This document shows, one piece after another, positions 10,302 through 19,281 of a stretch of DNA of 64,000 bases. The stretch's first letter is position 1, and each line of letters opens with the position of its first letter. The notes below the pieces were generated by a model. That model did no database searches. It was not told the origin of the DNA and saw nothing but the letters and a program-made list of their open reading frames with translations. Source of the stretch: Clostridia bacterium (lineage in GTDB: Bacteria; Bacillota; DTU025); assembly GCA_034926675.1 (NCBI GenBank), contig JAYFQW010000026.1, positions 1-64,000 on the forward strand, read 5' to 3'. Made by a program: the position numbers and the translations under genes.

Positions 10302-11399
10302 CTACACCACTTGACGAGACGTGACCCTTTGCCGTGGGCTAGTCACCTCCGCGAAGAGCGTTCGGGCCGCGGATTTCGGGTCCAAGTGGCTCAGGGTGTG
10401 GACCCTCCAGAACCATGCTACGTACTGAAGAAGATACTTCGTGGCGACGCCGTGGAAATGACGTATCCAGTGCGCAAAGTTGAGGAGAAGCTTCAGGGCG
10501 GCTTTGGGAGCGGATTCTGGGTCGTCGGCGTATCGGTCCATCCGGCACTGGCGATTCCTCTGCTGGCTGACCCAGGTAAGCCTGACACTTGAGTCGTTGT
10601 TGGCGGGCCATATCCCGAAGCCCCGTGTGACGATGAGGTCAGCGTCGGCTTCTGTGAGACGTCTCATGGCATCTGAGAATCCTCCGTCGTGGTTTGGGGA
10701 GAGGACTGCCGCCCTCAGCCTGCCTGTGTCGCTTACTGCAAAGAGAAGTGATGCTCGGCGTGATCGAGGCAGCCGGGAAGTGATGGCCGGCATGTACATC
10801 TTCGCGTACTGTGCCTGCTCGACGGTCCACTGTGCATCGGGAGGGACTACTGAACCTTTGAAGGACCTCACGATGTTGCGCTGCCCGAGGCCGACCTGTC
10901 CGCGAAGCTCGATCTCGGAGTCTGTCTCGGATAAGACGCGGGTGACCCGATGCCGCCAGGCAAACGCAGTGTTCTTAGAGATTCCAAGCCTTTGGGTGAT
11001 CTGAACAAGCGTGAGCCCTCTGATCATGAGTATGCAGAAACCCGGCCATAGCTCTCTTCTGTGAAGGCCCTCAAGTATGGTCCCAGTCAACTCGGTGAAG
11101 TATCTCCCGCATTCCCTACACCTTAGCCTCTGGGCGCCTGCCCGTCGGCCGCACCGCTTTGCTCGCATGCTTGCGCATTGCGGGCACGGAGGGGTCGTGA
11201 TGTCCGCAGTCTGCGCTACAGGAGAGCAGGACCCCTCGAGTCGAGAGCCTGCACCGGCCGCTGACGCCATGTGTGCAGAGGTGTCGACTGTCAACGCCCC
11301 GGGAGTCTCCGCAGTGGGGTCCACCGTGTCGAGAGAGGAAGTGGGCGACCTCATTCGACGTTCACCTCCGAAGCTGACCTCGCCATGGCCGACACCCAT
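10302..11399 (-). CDS. IS1595/ISXO2-like transposase, possibly inactive
   Basis: The 365-residue product has a zinc ribbon (C72, C75, C94, C97, in CPQC and CREC) followed by a helix-turn-helix around LGISKNTAFAWRHRV, the typical N-terminal half of IS1595-type transposases. The C-terminal WIRHFHGVATKYLLQYVAWF block is also characteristic of the family. The first catalytic acidic motif, usually of the form VE-DE-T/Y, is not evident: the corresponding stretch reads GQVGLGQRNIVRSFKG. About 55 N-terminal residues precede the zinc ribbon and may not be translated. Terminal inverted repeats were not found. It is adjacent to repeat copy A, pointing to an insertion hot spot between the ATPase and ccm operons. 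Confidence 0.7.
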   Translation of the reverse strand: MGVGHGEVSFGGERRMRSPTSSLDTVDPTAETPGALTVDTSAHMASAAGAGSRLEGSCSPVAQTADITTPPCPQCASMRAKRCGRRAGAQRLRCRECGRYFTELTGTILEGLHRRELWPGFCILMIRGLTLVQITQRLGISKNTAFAWRHRVTRVLSETDSEIELRGQVGLGQRNIVRSFKGSVVPPDAQWTVEQAQYAKMYMPAITSRLPRSRRASLLFAVSDTGRLRAAVLSPNHDGGFSDAMRRLTEADADLIVTRGFGIWPANNDSSVRLTWVSQQRNRQCRMDRYADDPESAPKAALKLLLNFAHWIRHFHGVATKYLLQYVAWFWRVHTLSHLDPKSAARTLFAEVTSPRQRVTSRQVV

Positions 11400-11781
11400 A
11401 TACTACCAGACAATGGAATGGAATGTCAATTCGACTCGAGACGCCGCATCATGGGAAAGACAGCAGAGGCATTTGAGAACACTCCGATACTCCGGCTGAC
11501 CGATTCCTCCGCCAGGCAGCGCTGCTGGTTCTCCCGGCTCCAGTTGACGCGGCCTCCGCCCAAGCGCCATGGGGAGGCGCGGGCGAGGCCGCTATGCTCG
11601 TGATGGGGTGTGACATGTTGGTGACCTGAGGGACCCGGGGGCTGTGGCTAGGGACCCGGGGCTGTGGCTAATGAGGCCGCCAGCACGTCCGGTGAACCGT
11701 GGACTCCCGGAGCACGGATGCGGATGCCGCCTGGTGGTCCTGAGAGCGGCTCTGTGAGCGGCCTTGTGATTGGGGGATGGC
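11400..11781. other. Intergenic region with a 20/21-bp direct repeat
   Basis: Between the transposase gene and the end of ccmF no gene is recognised. Two nearly identical copies of GGGACCCGGGG-CTGTGGCTA lie head to tail at 11630-11650 and 11651-11670; the G-run differs by one base. GC-rich hairpins in this stretch could terminate ccm transcription but none has a clear T tract on the minus strand. Confidence 0.5.
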
Positions 11782-14082
11782 TTACTTGCCTGTGGAGGCA
11801 CTCTCCATCGTTCGTCGGATGACGGCGACTGCCGTCCCGGCGAGGAGCAGTATCGAACCGATCCATAGCAGCGATGCGAATGGCTTGCGACTGACCTCGA
11901 CACTGATGGCGCCGGACGAATTGCCGTTGCTGTCGCTGGCAGGATTGCTTTGCACATCAGGCTCGGCTGCCTTGTCGCCCATGAGTATGATCTGGATGGT
12001 CGCTGCCCCAGCGCTTGCATCTATGCCTGAGAGGCGAAATGCGACTGGCCCGATGGGTGTGGCGATGACCGCATCATGGAAGTCCTTTCCGCTCTCTGTG
12101 AAGCCTAGAACGGGAGTCGCTGTGGCGATGGCATCGCCGCCAGGTGATGATATCTCTAGCACGGCGCCGACTGCCATCTTGGCCTCTCCGTGCGCCGTCA
12201 TGTCGAACTGCATGAACCGGACTGCCAGTCCTGAGTAGGTGACGGACTGGCCTTTGGTGATGGTGAACTCCTGGGCTCTCCCTGTTGGCCGGAGTGCGCT
12301 TGGCTCTTCTTCCCCAGTAGGCGAGATGTAAATGTCCTGAACGAGGGTGGAGTGAATCGAAGGGCGCCGGATGACTCCGCTGTCGCTCTGCTGGATGGAC
12401 GGCCTGGCTTCGAACTCCATGCCTGCCTTGGTCGCAGTGATCGAGTACTCCCGGCGAGGGTGGGCAGGATCTGCGCCAGGCGATGTCTCTGCTCCGGAGT
12501 AGTTGAACTCCCATCCAAACGCTGAAGCGGACGCCCCGGGTTTGAGGGTGAGGTGTACGGCCTCGCCATATGCTGACGTGGCGATTATGCCCACGAGGAT
12601 GAGGGCCGCTCCCACATGGGTGGCGTACCCTCCTAGCTTGGCTATGCCCCCCTTTGCGGCCCGCACCAGTGCCATGAGGTTAGCGGCGAGCGCTAGGAAG
12701 GATGCGAACAGGAACAGGAGGAACCATGGCTGCCGAACACCGAGGAACACTGCCGCGAGCGTGAGCATGAGAGCCGCGATGCCCGGCCAGGTCATTGCCT
12801 TCTTCAGCTCTGATGTACTCGATCCGCGCCAGGCCAGAAGCGGGCAGATTCCCATAACCAATGCAATCAAGGCGCCCAGCGGCGCGTTCGTGATGTTGTA
12901 GAACGACGTGCTCACCGCGGACGGATTTCCGGTTACTCCGGTGATGAGCGGGGCCGACGTGCCAAGCAGTGTAACCCCTGCTGATGCAAGCAACAGGGTT
13001 GCCGTGAGGACGAATGCGAAGTCGCGCGAGGCGACATGGTCGAAAGGTTCGGAGTACCCTCGCTTTCTGGTCATGCTCGGCAGGCGGTATACGAACAGCG
13101 AGAAAGCCACGGCGGTGTAAAACGCCATCGCCCACACAAGCGCACTGGACAGACCTAAGTCGGAGAAGGAGTGTACCGAGAAGTCCGACAGGACGCCGCT
13201 TCTGGTGAGAAATGTGCCGTATACGATGAGAAGAAAGGTGATGAGCGAGAGCGCCACGTTCGTCCGTATCATCTTGCCGCGGGTTCGCTGCATGAGCATG
13301 GTATGGAGAAGCGCCATCCCAGTAAGCCATGGAACAAGCGAGGCGTTCTCCACAGGATCCCAGCCCCAGTACCCACCCCAACCCAATACCGCATACGCCC
13401 ACTTAGCGCCTATCAGGATTCCGGCGCCCAGGAACAGCCATGCTGCAAGAGCCCACGGGAGGGCGTGTTTCACCCAGGAGGAGTAATCGTCCTCTGTGAG
13501 GGCAGCCAGCGCCCAAGCGAACGGCGCCGCCCACAGCGCATATCCCACAAATACTATCGGAGGGTGTATCACCATCCATGGGTCCTGCAGAAGTGGATTC
13601 AGGCCGACTCCATCGGGAGGCGCTGAGGCCAGCAGCGTGAATGGAGAGGCCTTCACAAGCAGAGCGAGGAGGCCTAGCTGCACCAGTGAGAAGTGCCTCA
13701 TCACGTATGCCTCATGCTCGCCTGAGGTATAGGCCAGCACGAGGCTGACGATTGCCGATAGCATAGCCCATAGCAGGAATGTGCCTTCCTGCCCAGCCCA
13801 GAATCCGGATATCAGGTAGAACGCGGGAAGCTGGCGCGATGAATAGGATGCTACGTATGCCAGGCGGAAGTCGTGGTTCAGAAACGCAGCCATGAGCGCT
13901 GCCGATGATGCAAGAAGCAATGCAAGGCCGCCCCAGGCAGCGCCGCGCGCCATCAGTATCCTCGAACGGCGTACTCCGGCTTCAGGGCCACTCGCGCCTC
14001 TCCCAGATGCTGTCCAGTACAATACCAGCGTCATGAGGCTCATTATGAGCGAACCCCAGACGGCGATGCCCCATCCACTCAC
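11782..14082 (-). CDS. ccmF: Cytochrome c maturation protein CcmF (heme lyase)
   Basis: The 766-residue polytopic membrane protein belongs to the CcmF/CcsA heme-handling family. The WWD signature WGGYWGWDPVENASLVPWL is plain, and the protein has the many transmembrane segments expected, plus a late periplasmic domain (about residues 520-740) and a C-terminal anchor. CcmF takes heme from CcmE and attaches it to apocytochrome c. The GTG start at 14082 overlaps the ccmE stop (GTGA) and has a GGGAGGTG site 6-9 bases upstream. It is the last gene of a ccmABCDEF operon; no ccmG or ccmH follows. Confidence 0.93.
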   Translation of the reverse strand: MSGWGIAVWGSLIMSLMTLVLYWTASGRGASGPEAGVRRSRILMARGAAWGGLALLLASSAALMAAFLNHDFRLAYVASYSSRQLPAFYLISGFWAGQEGTFLLWAMLSAIVSLVLAYTSGEHEAYVMRHFSLVQLGLLALLVKASPFTLLASAPPDGVGLNPLLQDPWMVIHPPIVFVGYALWAAPFAWALAALTEDDYSSWVKHALPWALAAWLFLGAGILIGAKWAYAVLGWGGYWGWDPVENASLVPWLTGMALLHTMLMQRTRGKMIRTNVALSLITFLLIVYGTFLTRSGVLSDFSVHSFSDLGLSSALVWAMAFYTAVAFSLFVYRLPSMTRKRGYSEPFDHVASRDFAFVLTATLLLASAGVTLLGTSAPLITGVTGNPSAVSTSFYNITNAPLGALIALVMGICPLLAWRGSSTSELKKAMTWPGIAALMLTLAAVFLGVRQPWFLLFLFASFLALAANLMALVRAAKGGIAKLGGYATHVGAALILVGIIATSAYGEAVHLTLKPGASASAFGWEFNYSGAETSPGADPAHPRREYSITATKAGMEFEARPSIQQSDSGVIRRPSIHSTLVQDIYISPTGEEEPSALRPTGRAQEFTITKGQSVTYSGLAVRFMQFDMTAHGEAKMAVGAVLEISSPGGDAIATATPVLGFTESGKDFHDAVIATPIGPVAFRLSGIDASAGAATIQIILMGDKAAEPDVQSNPASDSNGNSSGAISVEVSRKPFASLLWIGSILLLAGTAVAVIRRTMESASTGK

Positions 14083-14450
14083 TTCGTCGCACCTCCCTGA
14101 TACTTCGAAGGGCACTTCACGAGGATCTTCCGAGCCTCGAATACATCGCCTCGGATGAGCCCCACCACGACCACGCTCTCGGCCTGGTCGAAGTTGCTGG
14201 GAGGCGCCTCGCGGAACTCAACGCGCATCATTCGGCCATCCCGGTCGGTTAGGCGAAACCGAAAGACCCCGGTCGACACATCCGTTTCCGCACTTCCAGG
14301 GTCCACTGTTCCGGATACCTGCACCGCGCCTCCACGTGTTTCTGCCTCTGTGAATGTGACATATGGAGTGAGTGAGGTGCGGAACGCCCCGAAGGCGAAG
14401 ACGGCGAAAGCGGCAACGATGATCAGTACGAGTATGAGTCGCCTCTTCAC
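14079..14450 (-). CDS. ccmE: CcmE heme chaperone, CxxxY (Cys) type
   Basis: A 123-residue protein with one N-terminal signal anchor (about residues 4-22) and a small periplasmic beta-barrel domain. CcmE carries heme covalently between CcmC and CcmF. In most proteobacteria the heme-binding residue is His in an HxxxY motif; here the motif near the C-terminus is CPSKY (C113, Y117), the rarer CxxxY form known from archaea, Desulfovibrio and some other bacteria (System I*). The GTG start at 14450 overlaps the stop of the upstream ccmD-like gene, and the 3' end overlaps ccmF. Confidence 0.92.
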   Translation of the reverse strand: MKRRLILVLIIVAAFAVFAFGAFRTSLTPYVTFTEAETRGGAVQVSGTVDPGSAETDVSTGVFRFRLTDRDGRMMRVEFREAPPSNFDQAESVVVVGLIRGDVFEARKILVKCPSKYQGGATK

Positions 14451-14659
14451 CTCTTGCTGGACCTCCCGGTGTCCCGAGTCCCACGGGCTTCTGCGGATCT
14501 ATCGGGCGATGTGGAGCCTTCACACGATCCACGCTGGGAGTTCAAACGTGATTCAAGCCGCTTCACGGTCGTGTCCACGTGGACCAGGTATCCGAACACC
14601 GCGATCCATGTTACTACCGCTACTGCGGCGACAGTGTACAGAGCAGATGTCTCACTCAT
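14447..14659 (-). CDS. ccmD: CcmD-like small membrane protein
   Basis: A 70-residue protein with a single transmembrane helix (about residues 8-27) followed by the basic segment VHVDTTVKRLE, the layout of CcmD, which helps release holo-CcmE from the CcmABC complex. The remaining C-terminal part is polar and low complexity. Sequence conservation in CcmD is very low, so the call depends on topology and on its place between ccmC and ccmE, with overlapping stops and starts on both sides. Confidence 0.78.
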   Translation of the reverse strand: MSETSALYTVAAVAVVTWIAVFGYLVHVDTTVKRLESRLNSQRGSCEGSTSPDRSAEARGTRDTGRSSKR

Positions 14660-15327
14660 ATGTGGGCCTCCTTGGGTACGGCAAGCCGTGCTGATATGCG
14701 CGCTACGCGAAGCCGTAGGCTGAACACCCAGGCTGCGAATCCGGTGAATCCCGCCAACGACGAAAGGAACACAAGGAGCATTCGTGCATCCATGTTGAGT
14801 TTCCCACCAGCTGAGATCACGGAGTCAGCAGGGTGGAGGGATTGGACTGCCGGTATGCGAGGCACTACGAATACTAGCACCGGGACGGTGACGAAGGCGA
14901 GTATCGAATAGGCTGCTGACAGTGATCCTCGACGCGCCGGGTCATCGACGGATGATCTGAGAGCGAAGTATGCTCCATATATCAGGAGCAGAACGAATAT
15001 CGACGTCTCTCTTGGGTCCCAGTTCCAGTAAGAGCCCCACGTGGCCTTGGCGAATAGCGATCCGCTTGCAGTGGCTGCCACGCAGAAGAGCAGACCGAGC
15101 TCTGCTGCGAAAGAAGCCGCGAGATCGTCGAGGGCTGCGCGCCCCTTCAGATAGCGGACGCTGTAGATGGCGCACACGAGAAAGGCGAGCACCGTTACCC
15201 ATGCCGTTGGGATATGGAAGAAGATAATGCGCGATATCTGGCCCATATCGACTGAGGCCGGCGCCCACAGGAATGCCGCCAGGATCACGACTATCATCCA
15301 TACACCCAGAAACAGCCTTGCCGCCAT
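14656..15327 (-). CDS. ccmC: Heme exporter/handling protein CcmC
   Basis: The 223-residue protein has six predicted transmembrane segments and the WWD-type motif TWGSYWNWDPRETSIF, with conserved His in FFHIPTAW near the N-terminus for heme binding. CcmC loads heme onto CcmE. The ATG at 15327 (MAARLFLGVWM) is preferred because AGGGGTG lies 5 bases upstream; a longer reading frame to 15366 would overlap ccmB. It overlaps ccmD by a few bases. Confidence 0.92.
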   Translation of the reverse strand: MAARLFLGVWMIVVILAAFLWAPASVDMGQISRIIFFHIPTAWVTVLAFLVCAIYSVRYLKGRAALDDLAASFAAELGLLFCVAATASGSLFAKATWGSYWNWDPRETSIFVLLLIYGAYFALRSSVDDPARRGSLSAAYSILAFVTVPVLVFVVPRIPAVQSLHPADSVISAGGKLNMDARMLLVFLSSLAGFTGFAAWVFSLRLRVARISARLAVPKEAHI

Positions 15328-15353
15328 TTTCACACCCCTGTTCTTGATACTGA

Positions 15354-16034
15354 CTAGTCGTTCCAAACGAAATCGAAGAGGAGAAGTGAGGCTGCTATCA
15401 TCAGCACACTGTAGGCCAGGAGAATTCGAATGTCGCCGGATGCCGCTCCAGCTTGTCCTCCACGCAGCGAGATGGAGGTGGAACGAATGGCAGAGGCCAA
15501 GCCTGGCAGTGAAATCGGGAACGCGAGAACCGCAAACAATGCCCCTTTGCTGTTGGCGCGGGAGATCATCGCCGCAATTATGGTGGACGATGAGGCCATG
15601 GCGATAGTGCCAAGCGCCACAGACGCGGCGAACAGGCCGGGCTGGGCAGGCCGTATATCCATAAGCAGCAGAAACAGGGGCGCCGCGATTACTCCCGCCG
15701 CCGCTTGAATGACTATGTTGAATAGGAGCTTCCCGATGTAAACCGAATCGGAGGAGGCAGCGAGCCTCAGGGCCATTACAGTATGGGACTCTTCCTCCTT
15801 TACGAAAGACCTTGACAGGCCCGACATGGCGGAGAAGAACAGCACGATCCAGAGAAACGCCCCCTGAGCATCTGCGTCGAGGGAGTAGGGGCTAACGGAG
15901 AAACTCACTACTGCAAGTGAGGTAATGGCGAAGAGCAGCAGCGACGAAATGGCATGTCTGGTCCTGAACTCCGATCGTAGATCCTTCGAGAGGACTGCTA
16001 GGGCCTCACGAACCGAGTGAGATGACGAGGTCAC
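15354..16034 (-). CDS. ccmB: CcmB, ABC-type membrane subunit of the heme maturation complex
   Basis: A 226-residue protein with six hydrophobic segments and the conserved SFVKEEESHTVMALRLA region typical of CcmB. With CcmA it forms an ABC complex that uses ATP to release heme-loaded CcmE from CcmC and CcmD. The GTG start at 16034 lies inside the end of ccmA (29-base overlap) behind an AGGTG site, a strong sign of translational coupling. Confidence 0.92.
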   Translation of the reverse strand: MTSSSHSVREALAVLSKDLRSEFRTRHAISSLLLFAITSLAVVSFSVSPYSLDADAQGAFLWIVLFFSAMSGLSRSFVKEEESHTVMALRLAASSDSVYIGKLLFNIVIQAAAGVIAAPLFLLLMDIRPAQPGLFAASVALGTIAMASSSTIIAAMISRANSKGALFAVLAFPISLPGLASAIRSTSISLRGGQAGAASGDIRILLAYSVLMIAASLLLFDFVWND

Positions 16035-16692
16035 CTAGCTGCACCTCCTCAGGCTCGTTGGTCGCGATGGCAATGCATTTCGATGGCCTCAGGGATTCGA
16101 TGACGCTATGGATCAGCGCAACTCCACGGGCATCCAGATTCGCCGTGGGCTCGTCGAGGAGTAGAAGTGGAGGGTCGTGCAGGAGCGCATAGGCGTACTT
16201 GAGCCGCTGCTTCATCCCTGATGAGTATGATCCAACGAGGTCGGCGCCCCTGCCATCGAGCTGAAAGCGGGTGAGTATGCCCGAGATGGCCTCGCGGGAG
16301 GCGCCGTGTCCACGGACCTGCGAAAAGAACATGAGATTCTCCTCTGCGGAGAGCTCATCATATAGAGTCAGGTCGGGGGAGACTAGGCCTATGCAGCGCC
16401 TCCACGCGCCGGCGTCGATGTTGACCCCGCCAAGCCGGCATGCTGCTTTTCCGCTGGACGGCCTCATTAGCCTGGCGGCGATCTTCACCAGTGTGGACTT
16501 GCCCGATCCATTCGGGCCGGAGATCACCATGACCTGACCTGTTCGGGCTGTCGCTGTCACGGCTTCGAGGACGCGGCGCTCCCCGAAAGACCTTGACACA
16601 GATGAGAATTCGAGCTCAAACAGGCTCGAGTCGTGCTTGTTCAATACCCCAACCCCCGACAGTTGCAGCCCCGCCTGCTCAGTGCTTGGCAT
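16006..16692 (-). CDS. ccmA: CcmA, ABC-type ATPase of the heme maturation complex
   Basis: A 228-residue ABC ATPase with Walker A GPNGSGKSTLVKIAAR, signature SYSSGMKQRLKYA and Walker B LLLLDEPTANLD. Context identifies it as the energising subunit of CcmAB. The start is uncertain: ATG 16692 is only a few bases after the predicted transcription start, while TTG 16644 would give MNKHDSSLFELEF. First gene of the ccm operon, divergent from argS. Confidence 0.9.
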   Translation of the reverse strand: MPSTEQAGLQLSGVGVLNKHDSSLFELEFSSVSRSFGERRVLEAVTATARTGQVMVISGPNGSGKSTLVKIAARLMRPSSGKAACRLGGVNIDAGAWRRCIGLVSPDLTLYDELSAEENLMFFSQVRGHGASREAISGILTRFQLDGRGADLVGSYSSGMKQRLKYAYALLHDPPLLLLDEPTANLDARGVALIHSVIESLRPSKCIAIATNEPEEVQLGDLVISLGS

Positions 16693-16704
16693 CCGACGAA
16701 TTCA

Positions 16705-16733
16705 ATTATACCGTTCAGCGGTATACGTGTAAA
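16705..16733 (-). promoter_or_regulatory. Promoter of the ccmABCDEF operon
   Basis: On the minus strand TTTACA (16733-16728) and a perfect TATAAT (16710-16705) are separated by 17 bases, immediately upstream of ccmA. The region also has to hold the argS promoter in the other direction, for which I see only weak matches (for example TTGGCA at 16686-16691). Confidence 0.72.
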
Positions 16734-16814
16734 CCTGAGCAAGCTGCTGGAGTGCGGGAAGGATTTTGGGAGGGAACCGAGGAATACTGCGCGCAAAGGC
16801 TAGGTGAGGTCGTA

Positions 16815-18509
16815 GTGATACAGAACATTATGGACAGTGTGAGGAGCAGTATCAGAGGATCAGTTGAGGCGGCAATTGGGCGACTTCGGGAATTGGGCGA
16901 ACTGCCGCCGGAGGCGGCGCCTAGTGTGCTGCTTGAGGTGCCGAAGGACACGAAATTCGGGGAGTTTGCCACTCCCGTCGCTATGCTTCTGGCCAAACCC
17001 GCAAGGAAGGCGCCTCGGGATATTGCAGCCCTAATAGTGCGGGAACTCATGGGTGCGGAGAATCGCGGCTACATCGAGTCGGCCGAGATCGCCGGACCTG
17101 GTTTCATAAACTTCACGCTGTCGCGAAGGTGGCTTTCTGAGGCTGTGGAACTCATCAGAACTATGGGCGCCAAGTATGGGGAAAGTGACTATGGTCAGGG
17201 TGAGAAGGTGCTTGTGGAGTTCGTGTCAGCCAACCCGGTCGGCCCCCTCAACGTGGTGAACGCGCGTGCTGCTGCTGTTGGCGACAGTTTGGTAAGGCTT
17301 CTTCGTGCTGCCGGCTATTCGGCATCAAGCGAGTTCTACGTGAACGACGCAGGCAATCAGGTGGGGGTGCTCACTGAGTCGGTATACGCCAGGTACATGG
17401 AACTGACTGGAGTTGACTGCCCATTCCCAGAGGATGGGTACAGAGGCGAGTACGTCCGCGATGTTGCCAGGGCCGCCGCTCGGGAGGCGGGCGCGAGGCT
17501 CTCGGCGATGAGCCCGGAGCAGGCCCGTGAATTCCTGAGAGAGTTCGCCCTCTCCTACATGCTTCGCTCGCAGAGCGAAGCCCTTGCCAGATACGGAGTG
17601 AGGTTCGATAGATGGTTCTCAGAACGTGAGCTCAGGGCGACTGGAGCAGTGGAGACGATGCTTCAGGAGATGGAGGCGGCGGGCAATACTTACCAGGCAG
17701 AGGGGGCCACGTGGTTCCGCTCAAGTGCGTTCGGAGATGACAAAGACCGTGTGCTGGTCAAGAGCGATGGGTTCTACACATATGTTGCGCCGGATCTTGC
17801 TTACCATAGAGACAAGATCGCGCGTGGATTCGTCAAGCTTATCGACATACTCGGCCCTGACCATCACGGATACGAAGGGCGGATGCAGGCTGGACTGAAA
17901 TCATTCGGCTGTCCTGACGGAACCCTCGAAGTCATTATCCTGCAGTTGGTCACGTTGATGCGGGAAGGCCAGCCGGTGAAGATGTCGAAGCGCGCCGGGG
18001 AGTTCATCACTATCGATGATTTGCTAGAGGAAGTCCCGTCCGATGCAGCGCGCTACTTCTTCATCATGCGCAACACCTCGTCCCATCTGGAATTCGACCT
18101 CGACCTCGCCCGGGCGCAGACGATGGACAACCCGGTGTGGTACATCCAGTACGCGCATGCCAGGGCGTGCAGCATCTTCCGGCAGGCGGAATCCACCGGC
18201 ATCGAGGACCGCTCGTGGAACGAGGCTGACCTATCCCTGCTCGCATCGCCCCGTGAGGAGGAACTCATTCGCAAGATGGCGGCCTTCCCAGATGAAGTGC
18301 TTGGCGCGGCGATTGAGCGTGCCCCCAGCAGAATCGCAAGGTATGCGCTCGAGCTCGCTGGATTGTTTCAGTCGTTCTACACTGATTGCCGGGTGATCGG
18401 TGAAGACGACGGGCTCACCAGGTCCCGACTCGCGCTGGTGGATGCGGCCAGGACCGTACTGGCCTCAGTGTTGCATGTAATGGGCGTAGGCGCCCCCGAA
18501 AGGATGTAG
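16815..18509 (+). CDS. argS: Arginyl-tRNA synthetase
   Basis: The 564-residue class I synthetase charges tRNA-Arg. It has the N-terminal Add1 domain, the catalytic core with FVSANPVGPLN, a KMSKR loop followed by AGEFITIDDLLEE, and the C-terminal anticodon-binding helices. The usual HIGH-type motif (HVGHAR or similar) reads NVVNAR here (residues 146-151). The GTG at 16815 is chosen because AGGTGAGG ends about 5 bases upstream; ATG 16830 is the alternative. The next gene begins 4 bases after the stop. Confidence 0.95.
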   Translation: MIQNIMDSVRSSIRGSVEAAIGRLRELGELPPEAAPSVLLEVPKDTKFGEFATPVAMLLAKPARKAPRDIAALIVRELMGAENRGYIESAEIAGPGFINFTLSRRWLSEAVELIRTMGAKYGESDYGQGEKVLVEFVSANPVGPLNVVNARAAAVGDSLVRLLRAAGYSASSEFYVNDAGNQVGVLTESVYARYMELTGVDCPFPEDGYRGEYVRDVARAAAREAGARLSAMSPEQAREFLREFALSYMLRSQSEALARYGVRFDRWFSERELRATGAVETMLQEMEAAGNTYQAEGATWFRSSAFGDDKDRVLVKSDGFYTYVAPDLAYHRDKIARGFVKLIDILGPDHHGYEGRMQAGLKSFGCPDGTLEVIILQLVTLMREGQPVKMSKRAGEFITIDDLLEEVPSDAARYFFIMRNTSSHLEFDLDLARAQTMDNPVWYIQYAHARACSIFRQAESTGIEDRSWNEADLSLLASPREEELIRKMAAFPDEVLGAAIERAPSRIARYALELAGLFQSFYTDCRVIGEDDGLTRSRLALVDAARTVLASVLHVMGVGAPERM

Positions 18510-18513
18510 GCAG

Positions 18514-19275
18514 GTGCAGAGGTATTCGCCGGCTGGAGCGGTTGCGGTTGTGGGCAGGAGCTTGGCGCTCGCCTACGAGAAGATGGGTGTGGTGATGCTC
18601 GCGAGCATCGCTTTGTACTTCGCTGCGCTTGCGACATTCTTTGCAGTCCAATTCAGCGTGTGGGGGTTCGGCCTGGTTGTGGTGCTGGTCGGTCCTCTGT
18701 GGGGAGGGCTCATGTACGTTGGCAACCTCCTTGCCCACAAGGAAGACGCAGGGCTCGCGGATTTCGTCCGAGGGTATGCCAGATTCTGGCTCAGATCTGC
18801 GGCCATCGCAGGGCTGCAAGTTGCCGTGGGAATCGTCCTGTATGTGGACATCCAGGCAATCATGGCCTCCAAGGTGGAATGGCTGAGGTATCTCGCCGGG
18901 GTGTGGGCGTACCTCGCCATCTTCGCTGGGCTTGTGTTCATGTATGCGTGTGGAGTGATGGCGGAGCAAGACGTGGGCCTGCGAAAGGCGATCCGCAGGT
19001 CGGTGATTCTCATACTGGACAACCTCGCCTTCACTCTAACGATAGGCGTGTTCGAGGTCGTCATTATTGCTCTGGGCGCACTTCCTACGATCGGGATGAT
19101 TGCCGGGTTCAAAGCGGCAGGCTACTTCATGATCCTTGGGCTTACTGTTGTGGGGGGCATGAACGCGATATACCTCAACCTCGCGGCCGCCCGTGTGCTC
19201 GCACGGTACGATGCCGGGAGAGTGAGTGACCGCGAGAAGCTCGAGCGAGAGCTTCAGGAAGAGCAAAGGAGATGA
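18514..19275 (+). CDS. Six-helix membrane protein, DUF624/YesL-like
   Basis: The 253-residue protein has about six hydrophobic segments, a short basic N-terminus and a charged C-terminal tail (REKLERELQEEQRR). The overall layout resembles YesL/DUF624 family membrane proteins, whose function is unknown, but I cannot confirm membership. GTG start at 18514, 4 bases after argS and 6 bases before the metallo-hydrolase gene, so it is probably cotranscribed with both. Confidence 0.6.
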   Translation: MQRYSPAGAVAVVGRSLALAYEKMGVVMLASIALYFAALATFFAVQFSVWGFGLVVVLVGPLWGGLMYVGNLLAHKEDAGLADFVRGYARFWLRSAAIAGLQVAVGIVLYVDIQAIMASKVEWLRYLAGVWAYLAIFAGLVFMYACGVMAEQDVGLRKAIRRSVILILDNLAFTLTIGVFEVVIIALGALPTIGMIAGFKAAGYFMILGLTVVGGMNAIYLNLAAARVLARYDAGRVSDREKLERELQEEQRR

Positions 19276-19281
19276 CTGGGT

